Of a DNA stretch of 64,000 nucleotides, positions 16,563 through 25,326 are shown in pieces; position 1 is the stretch's first letter, and every line of letters starts with the position of its first letter. Where the stretch lies: NCBI GenBank assembly GCA_023411795.1, contig JAEYOK010000045.1, forward strand, positions 124,001-188,000. The letters run 5' to 3'. The notes beneath the pieces were generated by a model. The model did no database searches, had not been told where the DNA came from, and saw nothing but the letters and a program-made list of their open reading frames with translations. The position numbers and the translations under genes were made by a program. Source of the stretch: Bacillota bacterium (GTDB taxonomy: Bacteria; Bacillota; Clostridia; DSM-8532).

Positions 16563-17600
16563 TCAAGATAACTTTATCCAGGCATCCAGCCCGTCGGGAC
16601 TATCAGGATTTACATTTAAATGAAGTGCTTTAAAATATGTAATATTTTGGATGCAATATAACATAAATACTGCAGAAACCTTGTCATTATCTATATTAGG
16701 CAGCTCTATTCTGGCATCAGCGTCCTGAATCGGATTACTTGCTATACAATCAATGACAACATTTAATGCCCCTGTCCTATTTATGTCTGAAACCAAGTCC
16801 TGCTGCAGCATGCGATTACCTGTCGAAATTATGGATATCACTAAAGTATCCTTGTTTATCATAACCTTTGGTCCGTGTCTTACATCCAAAACGTGGTAAT
16901 GATTAGAATTTAACTGGCATATTTCCTTGAACGCAAGAGCGCCTTCTTCGGCAAGACCTGCCATATAACTGTCTGCCAGAACAACTCCGTGATTCCATGG
17001 TTTTTTAGCTATGTCCTCAAATACAGACAAGTATTTTTCTTTAAAGTCATTAAAATACCCTGATAAGCTTCTTAACTTATTAATTGTATCCGTATCATCC
17101 GATATAATTGCTGCTGTCATAAGTCCTGCGGCATAAAGGTTGTTGACTGTACGTGTTTGACAAATAGCATGGTCATAAATCCAGGGCATCTCAATATTTA
17201 GTTCAGCTAATTTTGAAATTTCTGCTTCCTTTGCTCCGCAAATTGACAGTATTTTTAATGCCCCGTTTTTTTTAGCAAGCTCCGCTCCGCGAATTATTTC
17301 ACTGGTGCTTCCGGATCTTGAAACTGTAATAATTACAGAATCTTTTATCATCAATTTGTAATCATTTTCATTTACGATATAATCACCTGCTGCCACAGCA
17401 AAGGCTGGTATCCCTTTCATACCTGAAAAGAACATTGCGTAAGATTTTGCCACACTAAAGCTGGAACCGCAGGCAAATATGACTACTTTACTCACATCTC
17501 TGAAAAAGTCACAGATAGCTTTTGTCTGGCTAGACAAATATTCTAGTGTTAAATCAAGAGCATTAAACTGATCATCAATCTCTTTTCTTATAATATACAT
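16563..17600 (-). CDS. Double-SIS-domain sugar-phosphate isomerase/deaminase or deglycase
   Basis: A 345-residue protein with two SIS domains. The first carries FACGSSFSVAKSYAMFF and VSRSGSTSEIIRGAELAKK, the second LDVRHGPKVMI and VISIISTGNR. This is the layout of the GlmS isomerase domain, AgaS (galactosamine-6-phosphate deaminase) and FrlB/FraB deglycases. The operon partners (BadF-type kinase, GatZ) favour an amino-sugar-phosphate deaminase; the aspartase next to the kinase leaves a FraB-like phosphofructosyl-aspartate deglycase as an alternative. Its ATG follows AAAGGAG. The reaction cannot be fixed from sequence alone. Confidence 0.85.
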   Translation of the reverse strand: MYIIRKEIDDQFNALDLTLEYLSSQTKAICDFFRDVSKVVIFACGSSFSVAKSYAMFFSGMKGIPAFAVAAGDYIVNENDYKLMIKDSVIITVSRSGSTSEIIRGAELAKKNGALKILSICGAKEAEISKLAELNIEMPWIYDHAICQTRTVNNLYAAGLMTAAIISDDTDTINKLRSLSGYFNDFKEKYLSVFEDIAKKPWNHGVVLADSYMAGLAEEGALAFKEICQLNSNHYHVLDVRHGPKVMINKDTLVISIISTGNRMLQQDLVSDINRTGALNVVIDCIASNPIQDADARIELPNIDNDKVSAVFMLYCIQNITYFKALHLNVNPDSPDGLDAWIKLS

Positions 17601-17613
17601 AACAGATCTCCTT

Positions 17614-18594
17614 TCAAGCCACGCTTACCTCTTCCGATATTCTCCTTGCAATCATATCTTCCAAAATTACAGACCCCACTTTTTGAGCCGCCAAAAGAAT
17701 GCCACCGCTTGTTGGTGTTAAAATGGGGGGGATAAAATGTACAGAAAGATTGCTCAGATACTTGCCCAATTGGTCTAGTATCAGTTTGTCTGCCTTATAA
17801 ACACCACCGTAATAAGACACATCCGTGCTGCTCTCATTGCTGAAGCATAATTTATAATATATGCTTTTAACAGTAAGATATAATTCATATGCAGCCCGAT
17901 CATAAACATTAATTGCTGATGTGTCTCCTTTTATGGCAGCTTCATAAAGTAGAATTTGTACCTTGCTGATGCTTGACCTTTTACCGGCTAGATTCTTGTT
18001 ATAATAATCCACTATATCCATATCACTTTTTAAAGAAAAGTTATCCTTGATAATACTGTATAATGGGCCTTTCTGTTCTCTTCCGTCAGCCTGTTTTACA
18101 AACAGACGCAATGTCTCCTTTCCAAGCCAGTAAGCGGAGCCTTCATCTGAAAATTCCTCATGAACACCATTTGAACGTGCTGTTTCCCCTTTACTGTTTT
18201 TTCCGAAGCCTATTGCTCCTGTTCCGGCAACCACATGAATGCCGGGCTTTAATGCAAGCGAACCGGCATGCCCAACCTCAACGTCATTTCCAATATACTT
18301 AGGACTGTCAGGAATAATAGCTTCGACAATTCTTTTAATCTCTTCGTCAGCCTCGTAATTCTCACCAAAACAGGGGATACCCCAGGATGAACTTACAACC
18401 TGATTCTTACAAAGACCGGCTTTAAGAAGAAGCTTACTGACTCCTGATTCCAAAAGCTTGTAGAGCCCGTCCATACCAATCTCAGGGTATGTACATCCGC
18501 CAAGTATTGTCTCGCTTAATGTACGGCCTTCAAGATCTGTGAGTAGCATAGCTGTTTTAGTTCCGCCGCCGTCAATACTTAGATAGCTTTTCAT
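17614..18594 (-). CDS. BadF/NAGK-type sugar kinase (ASKHA fold)
   Basis: A 326-residue ATPase with the phosphate-1 motif YLSIDGGGTKTAMLLTD and the second phosphate loop VVAGTGAIGFGKN, plus SDEGSAYWLGKETLRL, all typical of N-acetylglucosamine kinase/BadF proteins. It would phosphorylate a hexose or N-acetylhexosamine released in the cytoplasm by the operon's glycosidases. The ATG at 18594 is preceded by GGGGGAAAG; an in-frame ATG 15 bases upstream overlaps this site and is less likely. It lies 13 bases upstream of the SIS gene. The exact sugar is unknown. Confidence 0.83.
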   Translation of the reverse strand: MKSYLSIDGGGTKTAMLLTDLEGRTLSETILGGCTYPEIGMDGLYKLLESGVSKLLLKAGLCKNQVVSSSWGIPCFGENYEADEEIKRIVEAIIPDSPKYIGNDVEVGHAGSLALKPGIHVVAGTGAIGFGKNSKGETARSNGVHEEFSDEGSAYWLGKETLRLFVKQADGREQKGPLYSIIKDNFSLKSDMDIVDYYNKNLAGKRSSISKVQILLYEAAIKGDTSAINVYDRAAYELYLTVKSIYYKLCFSNESSTDVSYYGGVYKADKLILDQLGKYLSNLSVHFIPPILTPTSGGILLAAQKVGSVILEDMIARRISEEVSVA

Positions 18595-18734
18595 AATACT
18601 TTCCCCCATAAATATTAATCATATAAAAGTAAAACCATAAGTATTATTTTTAAGAGTTATACACTATAGATTTACAGCTTCACAGCATTTATTAAAGTGT
18701 AGTGAAGTCCGTAATACCCGATTTCATTCAACAT

Positions 18735-20183
18735 CTATTTTGCCGATAAGTCCTTCTTCAAAATCTGAGGGCTTGTCATAGCTTTTATATCCAGGATTTT
18801 AAGCTCCTCCTCTGATGTTATAAGACCCTTACTCCTAATTAAATCCCTTACCGATGCACCCGTTTCCAAAGCCTCTTTGGCTATTTTAGCTGCGTTCATA
18901 TATCCAATGTAAGGACTGATGGCAGTAACTATACCAATACTGTTCTCCACAAGATACCTGCATTGTTCATGATTTGCCGATATACCCATGATACAGTTGT
19001 CTGTCAGCGTACCCACCGCGTAGGCAAGTGTCTCAATAGATTGAAACAAGTTGTAAAAAATAATGGGTTCGAAGGCATTAAGCTCAAGTTGCCCAGCCTC
19101 ACAAGCCATTGTTATGGTCATATCATTACCGATGATATTAAACGCCACCTGATTTACTACTTCCGGGATAACAGGGTTAATCTTGCCCGGCATAATGGAT
19201 GAACCATTTTGCCTGGGTGGTAAGTTTATTTCTCCTAATCCAGTTTTGGGGCCTGAGGACATAAGCCGCAAGTCATTAGACATTTTTGACAGGTTGACAG
19301 CGCAGGTTTTTATTGCTCCGGAAACAATACAATATCCATCCAGATTCTGAGTAGCATCAATTAAATCATCAGCCTGTTCCAAATCCAGCCCTGATACCTT
19401 TGAAAGAACCGGCACTATTCTTTTAATATACTGTATGTCTGCATTTATGCCTGTGCCGATGGCGGTTCCTCCTAAATTAAGATATCTCATCTCATTTCTA
19501 GCATTTTCAAGTCTTTGTATGTCCCGTTTAACAGCATGACCGTATGCTTTAAATTCTTGTCCAAGCCGTATGGGCACCGCATCTTGCAATTGGGTCCTGC
19601 CCATTTTAATAACATCGTCGAACTCATCAGCTTTTTTTTCAAGGTTCTCATAAAGACGTTTCAGCTCATGTAAAGCCTTATCCAGCAGTTTAAGTGCCGT
19701 CATTTTGCCAGCCGACGGAAAAACATCATTTGTAGATTGGCCACAGTTAACATGATCCAGCGGATTGACCAAGGAATAGTCGCCTTTTATGCCTCCTAAA
19801 AGCTCAATCGCTCGATTTGCAATTACCTCGTTGGCATTCATGTTAAGAGATGTTCCTGCTCCACCCTGAATAGGGTCTACAATAAAGTTTTCATGGAGCT
19901 TTCCTGTTAAAATCTCATCCGATGCTGATACCATGGCATCAGCAGTTCTTTTATCCAGAATTCCGATTTCAGCATTAGTAATAGCCGCAGCTTTTTTTAT
20001 TTCGACAATGCTATTTATTATTTCCGGGTGCATTGTAAGCCCGGTAATGCGGAAATTCTCAAACGCACGTAAGGACTGAATTCCATAATATACGTCGGCC
20101 GGAATATTCCTTACTCCAATAGAATCTTCTTCTGTACGGTATAGTGTGGATGAAGAGTTTTTATTTGTGTTTGCTTCTATCAT
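18735..20183 (-). CDS. aspA: Aspartate ammonia-lyase (aspartase)
   Basis: A 482-residue member of the fumarase/aspartase superfamily. The signature GSSIMPGKINPVIPEVVNQVAFNIIGND, the N-terminal GVRNIPADVYYGIQSLRAFENF and the VNCGQSTNDVFPS block match aspartases rather than fumarases. It converts L-aspartate to fumarate and ammonia reversibly. The location inside a sugar-catabolism operon, between DUF2961 and kinase genes, is unusual. It may remove aspartate produced from the substrate or handle ammonia released from amino sugars; both ideas are inference. Confidence 0.9.
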   Translation of the reverse strand: MIEANTNKNSSSTLYRTEEDSIGVRNIPADVYYGIQSLRAFENFRITGLTMHPEIINSIVEIKKAAAITNAEIGILDKRTADAMVSASDEILTGKLHENFIVDPIQGGAGTSLNMNANEVIANRAIELLGGIKGDYSLVNPLDHVNCGQSTNDVFPSAGKMTALKLLDKALHELKRLYENLEKKADEFDDVIKMGRTQLQDAVPIRLGQEFKAYGHAVKRDIQRLENARNEMRYLNLGGTAIGTGINADIQYIKRIVPVLSKVSGLDLEQADDLIDATQNLDGYCIVSGAIKTCAVNLSKMSNDLRLMSSGPKTGLGEINLPPRQNGSSIMPGKINPVIPEVVNQVAFNIIGNDMTITMACEAGQLELNAFEPIIFYNLFQSIETLAYAVGTLTDNCIMGISANHEQCRYLVENSIGIVTAISPYIGYMNAAKIAKEALETGASVRDLIRSKGLITSEEELKILDIKAMTSPQILKKDLSAK

Positions 20184-20240
20184 GATTTGTTCCCTTTATT
20201 TCATATGCTGTTTTATAAATCTAGTTAGTATATTTGCTAA

Positions 20241-21119
20241 TTATGGGTATGCTTGAAAGTCTCTATCACGTATTTTATATAGATTTAATAGCTGTTGATT
20301 GTTCGGCAAATCATAACAAGCTTTTGCTACTTCACCAACGTAATAATACGCAGTAGAGGAGAAGATGAATGCAAATTCTCCATTACGGAAATACCAGCCT
20401 CCATTAAAATAGTCTTCCATACCGGTACCCATAATACTGGGATTGCTTTCTGTGTCATCATCAATCCATATATATTCGGGTGCTTCTAGGAAAGCAAGAT
20501 AATTTGGATATTGACTTTGAATAGACAAAGCGCAGCCTGCAAAATGTCCTCTTCCTTCAACGTTCATTATTTCTAAAGGCTCACACCCATTATTTTCTCC
20601 ACAAGTGAAGGCGCAACACAATCTGCCCGAATTGTCGGGCAATTTATCCATCCTCTGATAATTTATGTTGAAAAATATCTCCGCTATATAGCTTGGATGT
20701 CTGTTTTCAACTTCAAGCTTAAAGCCTTTTTGGAATGGCATGGGAAGGTAGCAACAAAAGCCTCCACTACTCATTCCAATGTATTTTGATGAAAAATGCT
20801 GATATTTACAGTGGCCTATACCGAAAAAATCACCAATAGGCGAAACTATAGATGGCTCACTTGCACCATCAAAATAAATTTTAAGAATAGTCAGCCTAAG
20901 TACTGTCGGATCTACTTTGGCTTTTTCATCCCAATAACGATAAAACCAGCCAGGAAGAGTACACCACAGGCGAGTTATAATCCCGGTCTCATTACTGTCA
21001 AATATAACCCTACTTTCACCTGGCTCTATAAACACTGTTTTGTTACCAGTCTTTGGATCAAAGATTGTAAATTGTCCTGTTTTTTCAGAACTCACACAAT
21101 AGATACTTTGCTCAGCCAT
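20241..21119 (-). CDS. DUF2961 protein (GH172-type), short form
   Basis: A 292-residue DUF2961 protein: RVIFDSNETGIITRLWCTLPG, IGDFFGIGHCKYQHFSS, the GCALSIQSQYP segment and GTGMEDYFNGGWYF, whose Glu lies in the most conserved block. Family GH172, defined from DUF2961 proteins, contains alpha-fructofuranose- and D-arabinofuranose-active enzymes. It has no signal peptide and is probably cytoplasmic. It is about 100 residues shorter than its upstream neighbour and lacks the C-terminal strands present there, so it may be a distinct subunit or subfamily. The two lie 12 bases apart with a strong AGGAGGGTG ribosome site. Confidence 0.83.
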   Translation of the reverse strand: MAEQSIYCVSSEKTGQFTIFDPKTGNKTVFIEPGESRVIFDSNETGIITRLWCTLPGWFYRYWDEKAKVDPTVLRLTILKIYFDGASEPSIVSPIGDFFGIGHCKYQHFSSKYIGMSSGGFCCYLPMPFQKGFKLEVENRHPSYIAEIFFNINYQRMDKLPDNSGRLCCAFTCGENNGCEPLEIMNVEGRGHFAGCALSIQSQYPNYLAFLEAPEYIWIDDDTESNPSIMGTGMEDYFNGGWYFRNGEFAFIFSSTAYYYVGEVAKACYDLPNNQQLLNLYKIRDRDFQAYP

Positions 21120-21130
21120 ACTTCACCCTC

Positions 21131-22300
21131 CTAGATAGATTTACAGTATCGGGCAAGGCTTTCTTTGGTAGTCAAGGGCAGCCTGTCCTTTGTGTCTGCA
21201 ATCTGTGGAAAGGTTTTATGCGGTTCTGTCTGGTACCAATAAGCTGTAGAAGAATAATCATTTGAAAGGCTGTTGCCATGCCCATGTTCAATGGTCACCT
21301 TTATAGATTTCCGGAATATAATGGGATCCTCAATGTGAAAACGGTATGTTGTCCATTTACCGGTATACCCAAAAGAACCAGCTCCCCAGGTTCCCGGAGT
21401 CTCCCATGATCCATCAACTTTACAAGGTTCAGCCAGCGAAATGCCATGGTATGGGCCATCATATTTCAAAGAAGGGTAATCCCAGGCAGCACAAAAATAG
21501 TCCTCCGTACCGGTCCCATGAAGAGATGGGGGCCAGCTTTCCCCGTCTATGAAAATCATATCATCGCCTTCTCCAAACCATGTTACATTAGGTACAGGAT
21601 TAATATGGTCTATACTCAGGTTGCAACCCACATAGTGACCGGCACCCTCCGCATCCAGAATGACATAGTTGCCTTTTCCACTTAGGTTTTTTATTGAAGC
21701 AATCTCTTTTAGCGGTCCTTCAAACTCTGTATGCTTTCCCTTTAAGTTTTCCATATCCAGAATACCGTCCGTGGGGTTCTGTCTGCGCCATTGAGCATGG
21801 AAATAGAGCCCATCCTCCGGGAAAACCTCAAATTTCTCATAATCTATATAATAGTAAAAATTCGGTATTTCCACATCACATTGGTTCACAATTGTAATGC
21901 GCCCCCTGCGTGCAAACGGCATAGCAAAGTAGCAATTCATTGCCGCAAATTTTTGAGGAGATCCTTGCTTGGTAATCATGTTAAGTGGAAGTGAAACATA
22001 GTGATTTGCAACACCGTGACCGACACCAAAAAAATCACCGATTGGTGCTTCTACTGAAGGGAATTCCTCATCATCCCAATACATACGAATTAATATCGTA
22101 CGGAAGTAGTAAGGCTGCTCACAATTGGTAGTACACCATATATGATTAATCTGAGTAGGACCGCATACATCAAAAATAGTTCGTTCCTCTCCCTTTGGAA
22201 TTGAAATATAGTCTTTATTGCCCCCGGTTCGATCCCAGCTTGATTCCCTACAGGTATGTCCGTTTCTGAGCTGGGTAAGGCTTTTTAATGAAGTATTCAT
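21131..22300 (-). CDS. DUF2961 protein (GH172-type), full-length form
   Basis: A 389-residue DUF2961/GH172-type protein with SSWDRTGGNKDYISIPKGEERTIFDV at the start, the family motif APIGDFFGVGHGVANHYVS, FFGEGDDMIFIDGE-like sequence (WFGEGDDMIFIDGESWPPS) and GTGTEDYFCAAWDYP. Conserved Glu residues in these last two blocks are the likely catalytic pair by family analogy. There is no secretion signal, so the substrate would be an imported oligosaccharide. It is the upstream member of a tandem pair with the 292-residue DUF2961 gene. Family assignment is firm; the substrate is unknown. Confidence 0.87.
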   Translation of the reverse strand: MNTSLKSLTQLRNGHTCRESSWDRTGGNKDYISIPKGEERTIFDVCGPTQINHIWCTTNCEQPYYFRTILIRMYWDDEEFPSVEAPIGDFFGVGHGVANHYVSLPLNMITKQGSPQKFAAMNCYFAMPFARRGRITIVNQCDVEIPNFYYYIDYEKFEVFPEDGLYFHAQWRRQNPTDGILDMENLKGKHTEFEGPLKEIASIKNLSGKGNYVILDAEGAGHYVGCNLSIDHINPVPNVTWFGEGDDMIFIDGESWPPSLHGTGTEDYFCAAWDYPSLKYDGPYHGISLAEPCKVDGSWETPGTWGAGSFGYTGKWTTYRFHIEDPIIFRKSIKVTIEHGHGNSLSNDYSSTAYWYQTEPHKTFPQIADTKDRLPLTTKESLARYCKSI

Positions 22301-22320
22301 TTATAAACCCTCCTATTACT

Positions 22321-23352
22321 TTAATCGTATTGAACCAGCTTATTCAGCCTGGGAATTATGCGTAGGGCATTTTTATAGTAGATTTTTTTGAGAACCTCAT
22401 CGGGAAGATATACGCCATAAATATTCCAGCGTCCCTGGTTATGTTCATCGAAAGAATTATAAGGAAAATACTCATCTTTTGTTTCAAAAAAACGGTAATT
22501 ACCGCTTACATTTGTGGCATTAGGAATTAAATCTGTACCGTATATTATTCTATCCTGGTATTTTATTAAAAACTCTCTAGAGGTATATGGTTGGCGTCCC
22601 AGCTCTGATATCCGCTCTGCTGTATCTACAAACATGTTGGGATATGTATCCAGCATACGAGAAACATTTTTTAGATTCTCCGCATGAGAGCCCACGTGTG
22701 CAATAATAAACTGTGTATCCTTATTCTTTGCAAGGAGTGCTTCCTGAGCTTCCATCAACTCAGGAAAGCGTGGACATGGACGATTCCCATAAGACCAATG
22801 AGGATGTTCAGCCAGTTCTTCATACCGTTCATGAGTACTATCAATAACCTTGTCAAAAAATGATGGCGGATCTCCAATATGAATAGTAATAGGCAGGTCA
22901 TATTCTGCAGCGGTTTCCCATACTACACGAAGACGATCATCATCCGGTTTAAGGTATTTACCATATTTATCAGTAATCTTTACACTAAGAGATTTTGAAA
23001 ATTTAATACCTGTAATCCCCTTTTTAACGCATTCAATAATATGGTTACGGGTTTTTTTGTTAAAATCCGTATCATCTATGCAAGATACATCGACCCGTCC
23101 AAAAATAGAAAACCGGCCTGGATAACGATTAACATAGTTTTCTAGTTGAAAGTCCAATCTTTCATCCCAGAAGCCATCCATATCAACAATCAATTTAATA
23201 TTAAACCTGTCCATATCCTCCAGTACTTTTGCGGAATCCTTGGTTCGCGTAAGGTGATTATGAGCATCAATAACAGGATATTTCGAGAATGTACGTTCAT
23301 TCTGTGGTAGCTCTAATCTGCATATAGGTCTGAACTCGTTAATAGGTATCAT
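22321..23352 (-). CDS. Amidohydrolase-family (TIM-barrel) metal-dependent hydrolase
   Basis: A 343-residue protein of the Amidohydro_2 group: metal-binding PVIDAHNHLTR at strand 1, PITIHIGDPPSFFD and FIIAHVGSHAEN in the middle, and IIYGTDLIPN with the late catalytic Asp. It includes the ERYEELAEHPHWSYGNRP insertion typical of the group around uronate-isomerase- and lactonase-like enzymes. It starts after GAGGAG. Possible reactions include lactone or amide hydrolysis or decarboxylation. Its place between the DUF2961 pair and two phosphoesterase-like genes suggests that it acts on a modified sugar; the substrate is unknown. Confidence 0.8.
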   Translation of the reverse strand: MIPINEFRPICRLELPQNERTFSKYPVIDAHNHLTRTKDSAKVLEDMDRFNIKLIVDMDGFWDERLDFQLENYVNRYPGRFSIFGRVDVSCIDDTDFNKKTRNHIIECVKKGITGIKFSKSLSVKITDKYGKYLKPDDDRLRVVWETAAEYDLPITIHIGDPPSFFDKVIDSTHERYEELAEHPHWSYGNRPCPRFPELMEAQEALLAKNKDTQFIIAHVGSHAENLKNVSRMLDTYPNMFVDTAERISELGRQPYTSREFLIKYQDRIIYGTDLIPNATNVSGNYRFFETKDEYFPYNSFDEHNQGRWNIYGVYLPDEVLKKIYYKNALRIIPRLNKLVQYD

Positions 23353-23423
23353 TCTGCTATCTCCTCACTTATAATATTTTATAATTCAACTATTACTTAC
23401 CTTAAAAACTATGGATGATTATT

Positions 23424-24416
23424 TCACACTTTAATTTTGAAAGATGAAACCTTTGGGGTAATTCTGGTTTCTGTCCTGCTGAGTGGAAATCCCAGTTCAT
23501 AGGGTGATTTTCCAACAAAGCTACTTTCCTTTCCTTTCACCTCGAGATAACTGTCCTCCATGGTGATAATCGCGTAAATTGGTTCTTTGTATGGCACGGT
23601 ATAAGAAATATTTGGGTATTTGTTATCAATTTCAAAACCATATCGCGAAGCGGCATACTCCTCTCCCAGCCATGCATTCGAAATACTATTTAGGTTAAAA
23701 TAGAAAACATCATCTACCTTTACCAGGTTATCAATATGGTTATGTCCATTTATGCACATCAAAATTCTTTTGCCATTATTTCTTTGCTCAGTTAAGATTC
23801 TCCTGAATTCGTTCACATTTTTAATACCATAGAGCTCATTATTAAGACTTTGGTGTGAAAAAATAATAGTGGGTTTCTCTGTCTGCTCAAGATCCTTTGT
23901 TAGCCAATATAACTGGTTCTCGTCAAGAAAAGGAGCTTCTTCGTGTGAATAGTCAAAGTAATTTCCATGATCATAAGAATGATACCGGTTACCTGCCATG
24001 AAAAAATTGCAGTCCAATACTATAAAATGAAAAAACTTGCAATCAAAAGAATAGTACGTATTTTGACACCCTAAGTATTTAACCACTTCCTCTTTACTGC
24101 AAAAATCTAAATCGTGGTTTCCAAGAACATGATATTGGGGAGCCGGATATTCCTTAAAAAGCCTGAAAATTTTATCCTTATCTTCAGAAGGTTTTTCCAT
24201 CAAAGCATTTGCGACATTGATAGGTATATTTTCTGGTTTGCATAAAACATATCTGTTTTCATCGGGATAACAATAATCTCCTAACTGAATAATGAAATCT
24301 ACCTGTTCACGCAAGCAATCATCCAAAAACCCAGTTGTTCTTGATAAGCAATCATGCATAATATCTATATGCATATCGGTGAATATGCCAAATTTAACTT
24401 GTTCATGGCTGCACAT
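23424..24416 (-). CDS. Calcineurin-like metallophosphoesterase
   Basis: A 330-residue protein with the full set of metallophosphoesterase motifs in order: GIFTDMHID (D-x-H), LGDYCY (GD), LGNHDLD (GNHD), IIFSHQS (H) and CINGHNHID (GHxH). It lacks a signal peptide and is expected to be cytoplasmic. Such enzymes split phosphomonoesters or diesters. The ATG at 24416 follows GGGAAGTGG and lies 13 bases after the PHP stop; a longer in-frame start would overlap the PHP gene deeply and lacks a ribosome site. It is the second of three phosphoesterase-like genes in the operon (HAD, PHP and this one). Confidence 0.88.
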   Translation of the reverse strand: MCSHEQVKFGIFTDMHIDIMHDCLSRTTGFLDDCLREQVDFIIQLGDYCYPDENRYVLCKPENIPINVANALMEKPSEDKDKIFRLFKEYPAPQYHVLGNHDLDFCSKEEVVKYLGCQNTYYSFDCKFFHFIVLDCNFFMAGNRYHSYDHGNYFDYSHEEAPFLDENQLYWLTKDLEQTEKPTIIFSHQSLNNELYGIKNVNEFRRILTEQRNNGKRILMCINGHNHIDNLVKVDDVFYFNLNSISNAWLGEEYAASRYGFEIDNKYPNISYTVPYKEPIYAIITMEDSYLEVKGKESSFVGKSPYELGFPLSRTETRITPKVSSFKIKV

Positions 24417-24429
24417 GTTTACCACTTCC

Positions 24430-25326
24430 CTAAACCTTAAAAAAATCATCATCATATATCGGTTGAGTCCACAATTTAGAACCATCCGGTGCAGTAACAC
24501 ATATGCGTACATACGGTTCTGCCTTAGGTAATTTGTAATCTATGCTTTCTCCCACAATTCTTGCTAGAAGCCTTGAATTGCAGCCAATAAATTCGTATTG
24601 TAGTTCACCTATATAGTCGTTTAAATAGACTACATCAATATGTATAATCTCTTTATCCAAAACAAGCTTTTTAAGCTTCAAACCAGTTGAACCGTAGAAG
24701 CATCCAGACTTAATGGCAGCTTTAACGCTATCGTAGCTTTTATCTCCATACACCATAGTCCAGCTGTTGGCCAAATCAAACCAACGATGAAAGTCGTCAT
24801 TAGCAAATCCCCATACAAGTCTGCCAGAAGCTAAAAGCTCATCCCATACATCTGTGGCGAGGGCCAGACCTGCCAGTCTTGGGATAACACTATTATAAAT
24901 CTCAATCCCAACATGCCCATTTAGCTTCTTAATGTCTTCTGTAGGCCAGTAATCATCTGTGTCTAAGTGAGGATGACAGATGATTACAAAGCCATCTTCT
25001 CCTACGCATGAATCAATGGCCTCCTGATGTTTCCCACTAACTACAGCTCTTCCGCCTATGCAAAGCATATGCTGTTTTTGGCTATACTCATAACCGTTTA
25101 TTAGCACCATATCAGATTCGTTAGCAAACTCATCTAAATCTGTATAAGCATCATGGTTTGTAATCGCTAATACATGGTAACCACAATCCTTATATACTTC
25201 TATACAATCCTTTAGAGGAATGATTCCACAGTTATCACCTTTTCTTGCACCGCAGTGGGTGTGAAAATTAGTGCGCAGCCATTGCCCAGTTCCACTTGCC
25301 ACAGATTCATAAGGATTAATATACAT
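24430..25326 (-). CDS. PHP-domain metal-dependent phosphoesterase
   Basis: A 298-residue protein with the four PHP metal motifs: NFHTHCGAR, LAITNHDAYTDLDEF, IICHPHLDTDD and FANDDFHRW, followed by a C-terminal domain of about 80 residues with beta-strand character. The PHP family includes phosphoesterases for nucleotide and sugar substrates. Its ATG lies inside the last codons of the GH116-like gene (11-base overlap), with AAAGGAAG upstream, so the two are translationally coupled. It may cleave a phosphodiester in the imported glycan; this is inferred from context. Confidence 0.82.
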   Translation of the reverse strand: MYINPYESVASGTGQWLRTNFHTHCGARKGDNCGIIPLKDCIEVYKDCGYHVLAITNHDAYTDLDEFANESDMVLINGYEYSQKQHMLCIGGRAVVSGKHQEAIDSCVGEDGFVIICHPHLDTDDYWPTEDIKKLNGHVGIEIYNSVIPRLAGLALATDVWDELLASGRLVWGFANDDFHRWFDLANSWTMVYGDKSYDSVKAAIKSGCFYGSTGLKLKKLVLDKEIIHIDVVYLNDYIGELQYEFIGCNSRLLARIVGESIDYKLPKAEPYVRICVTAPDGSKLWTQPIYDDDFFKV

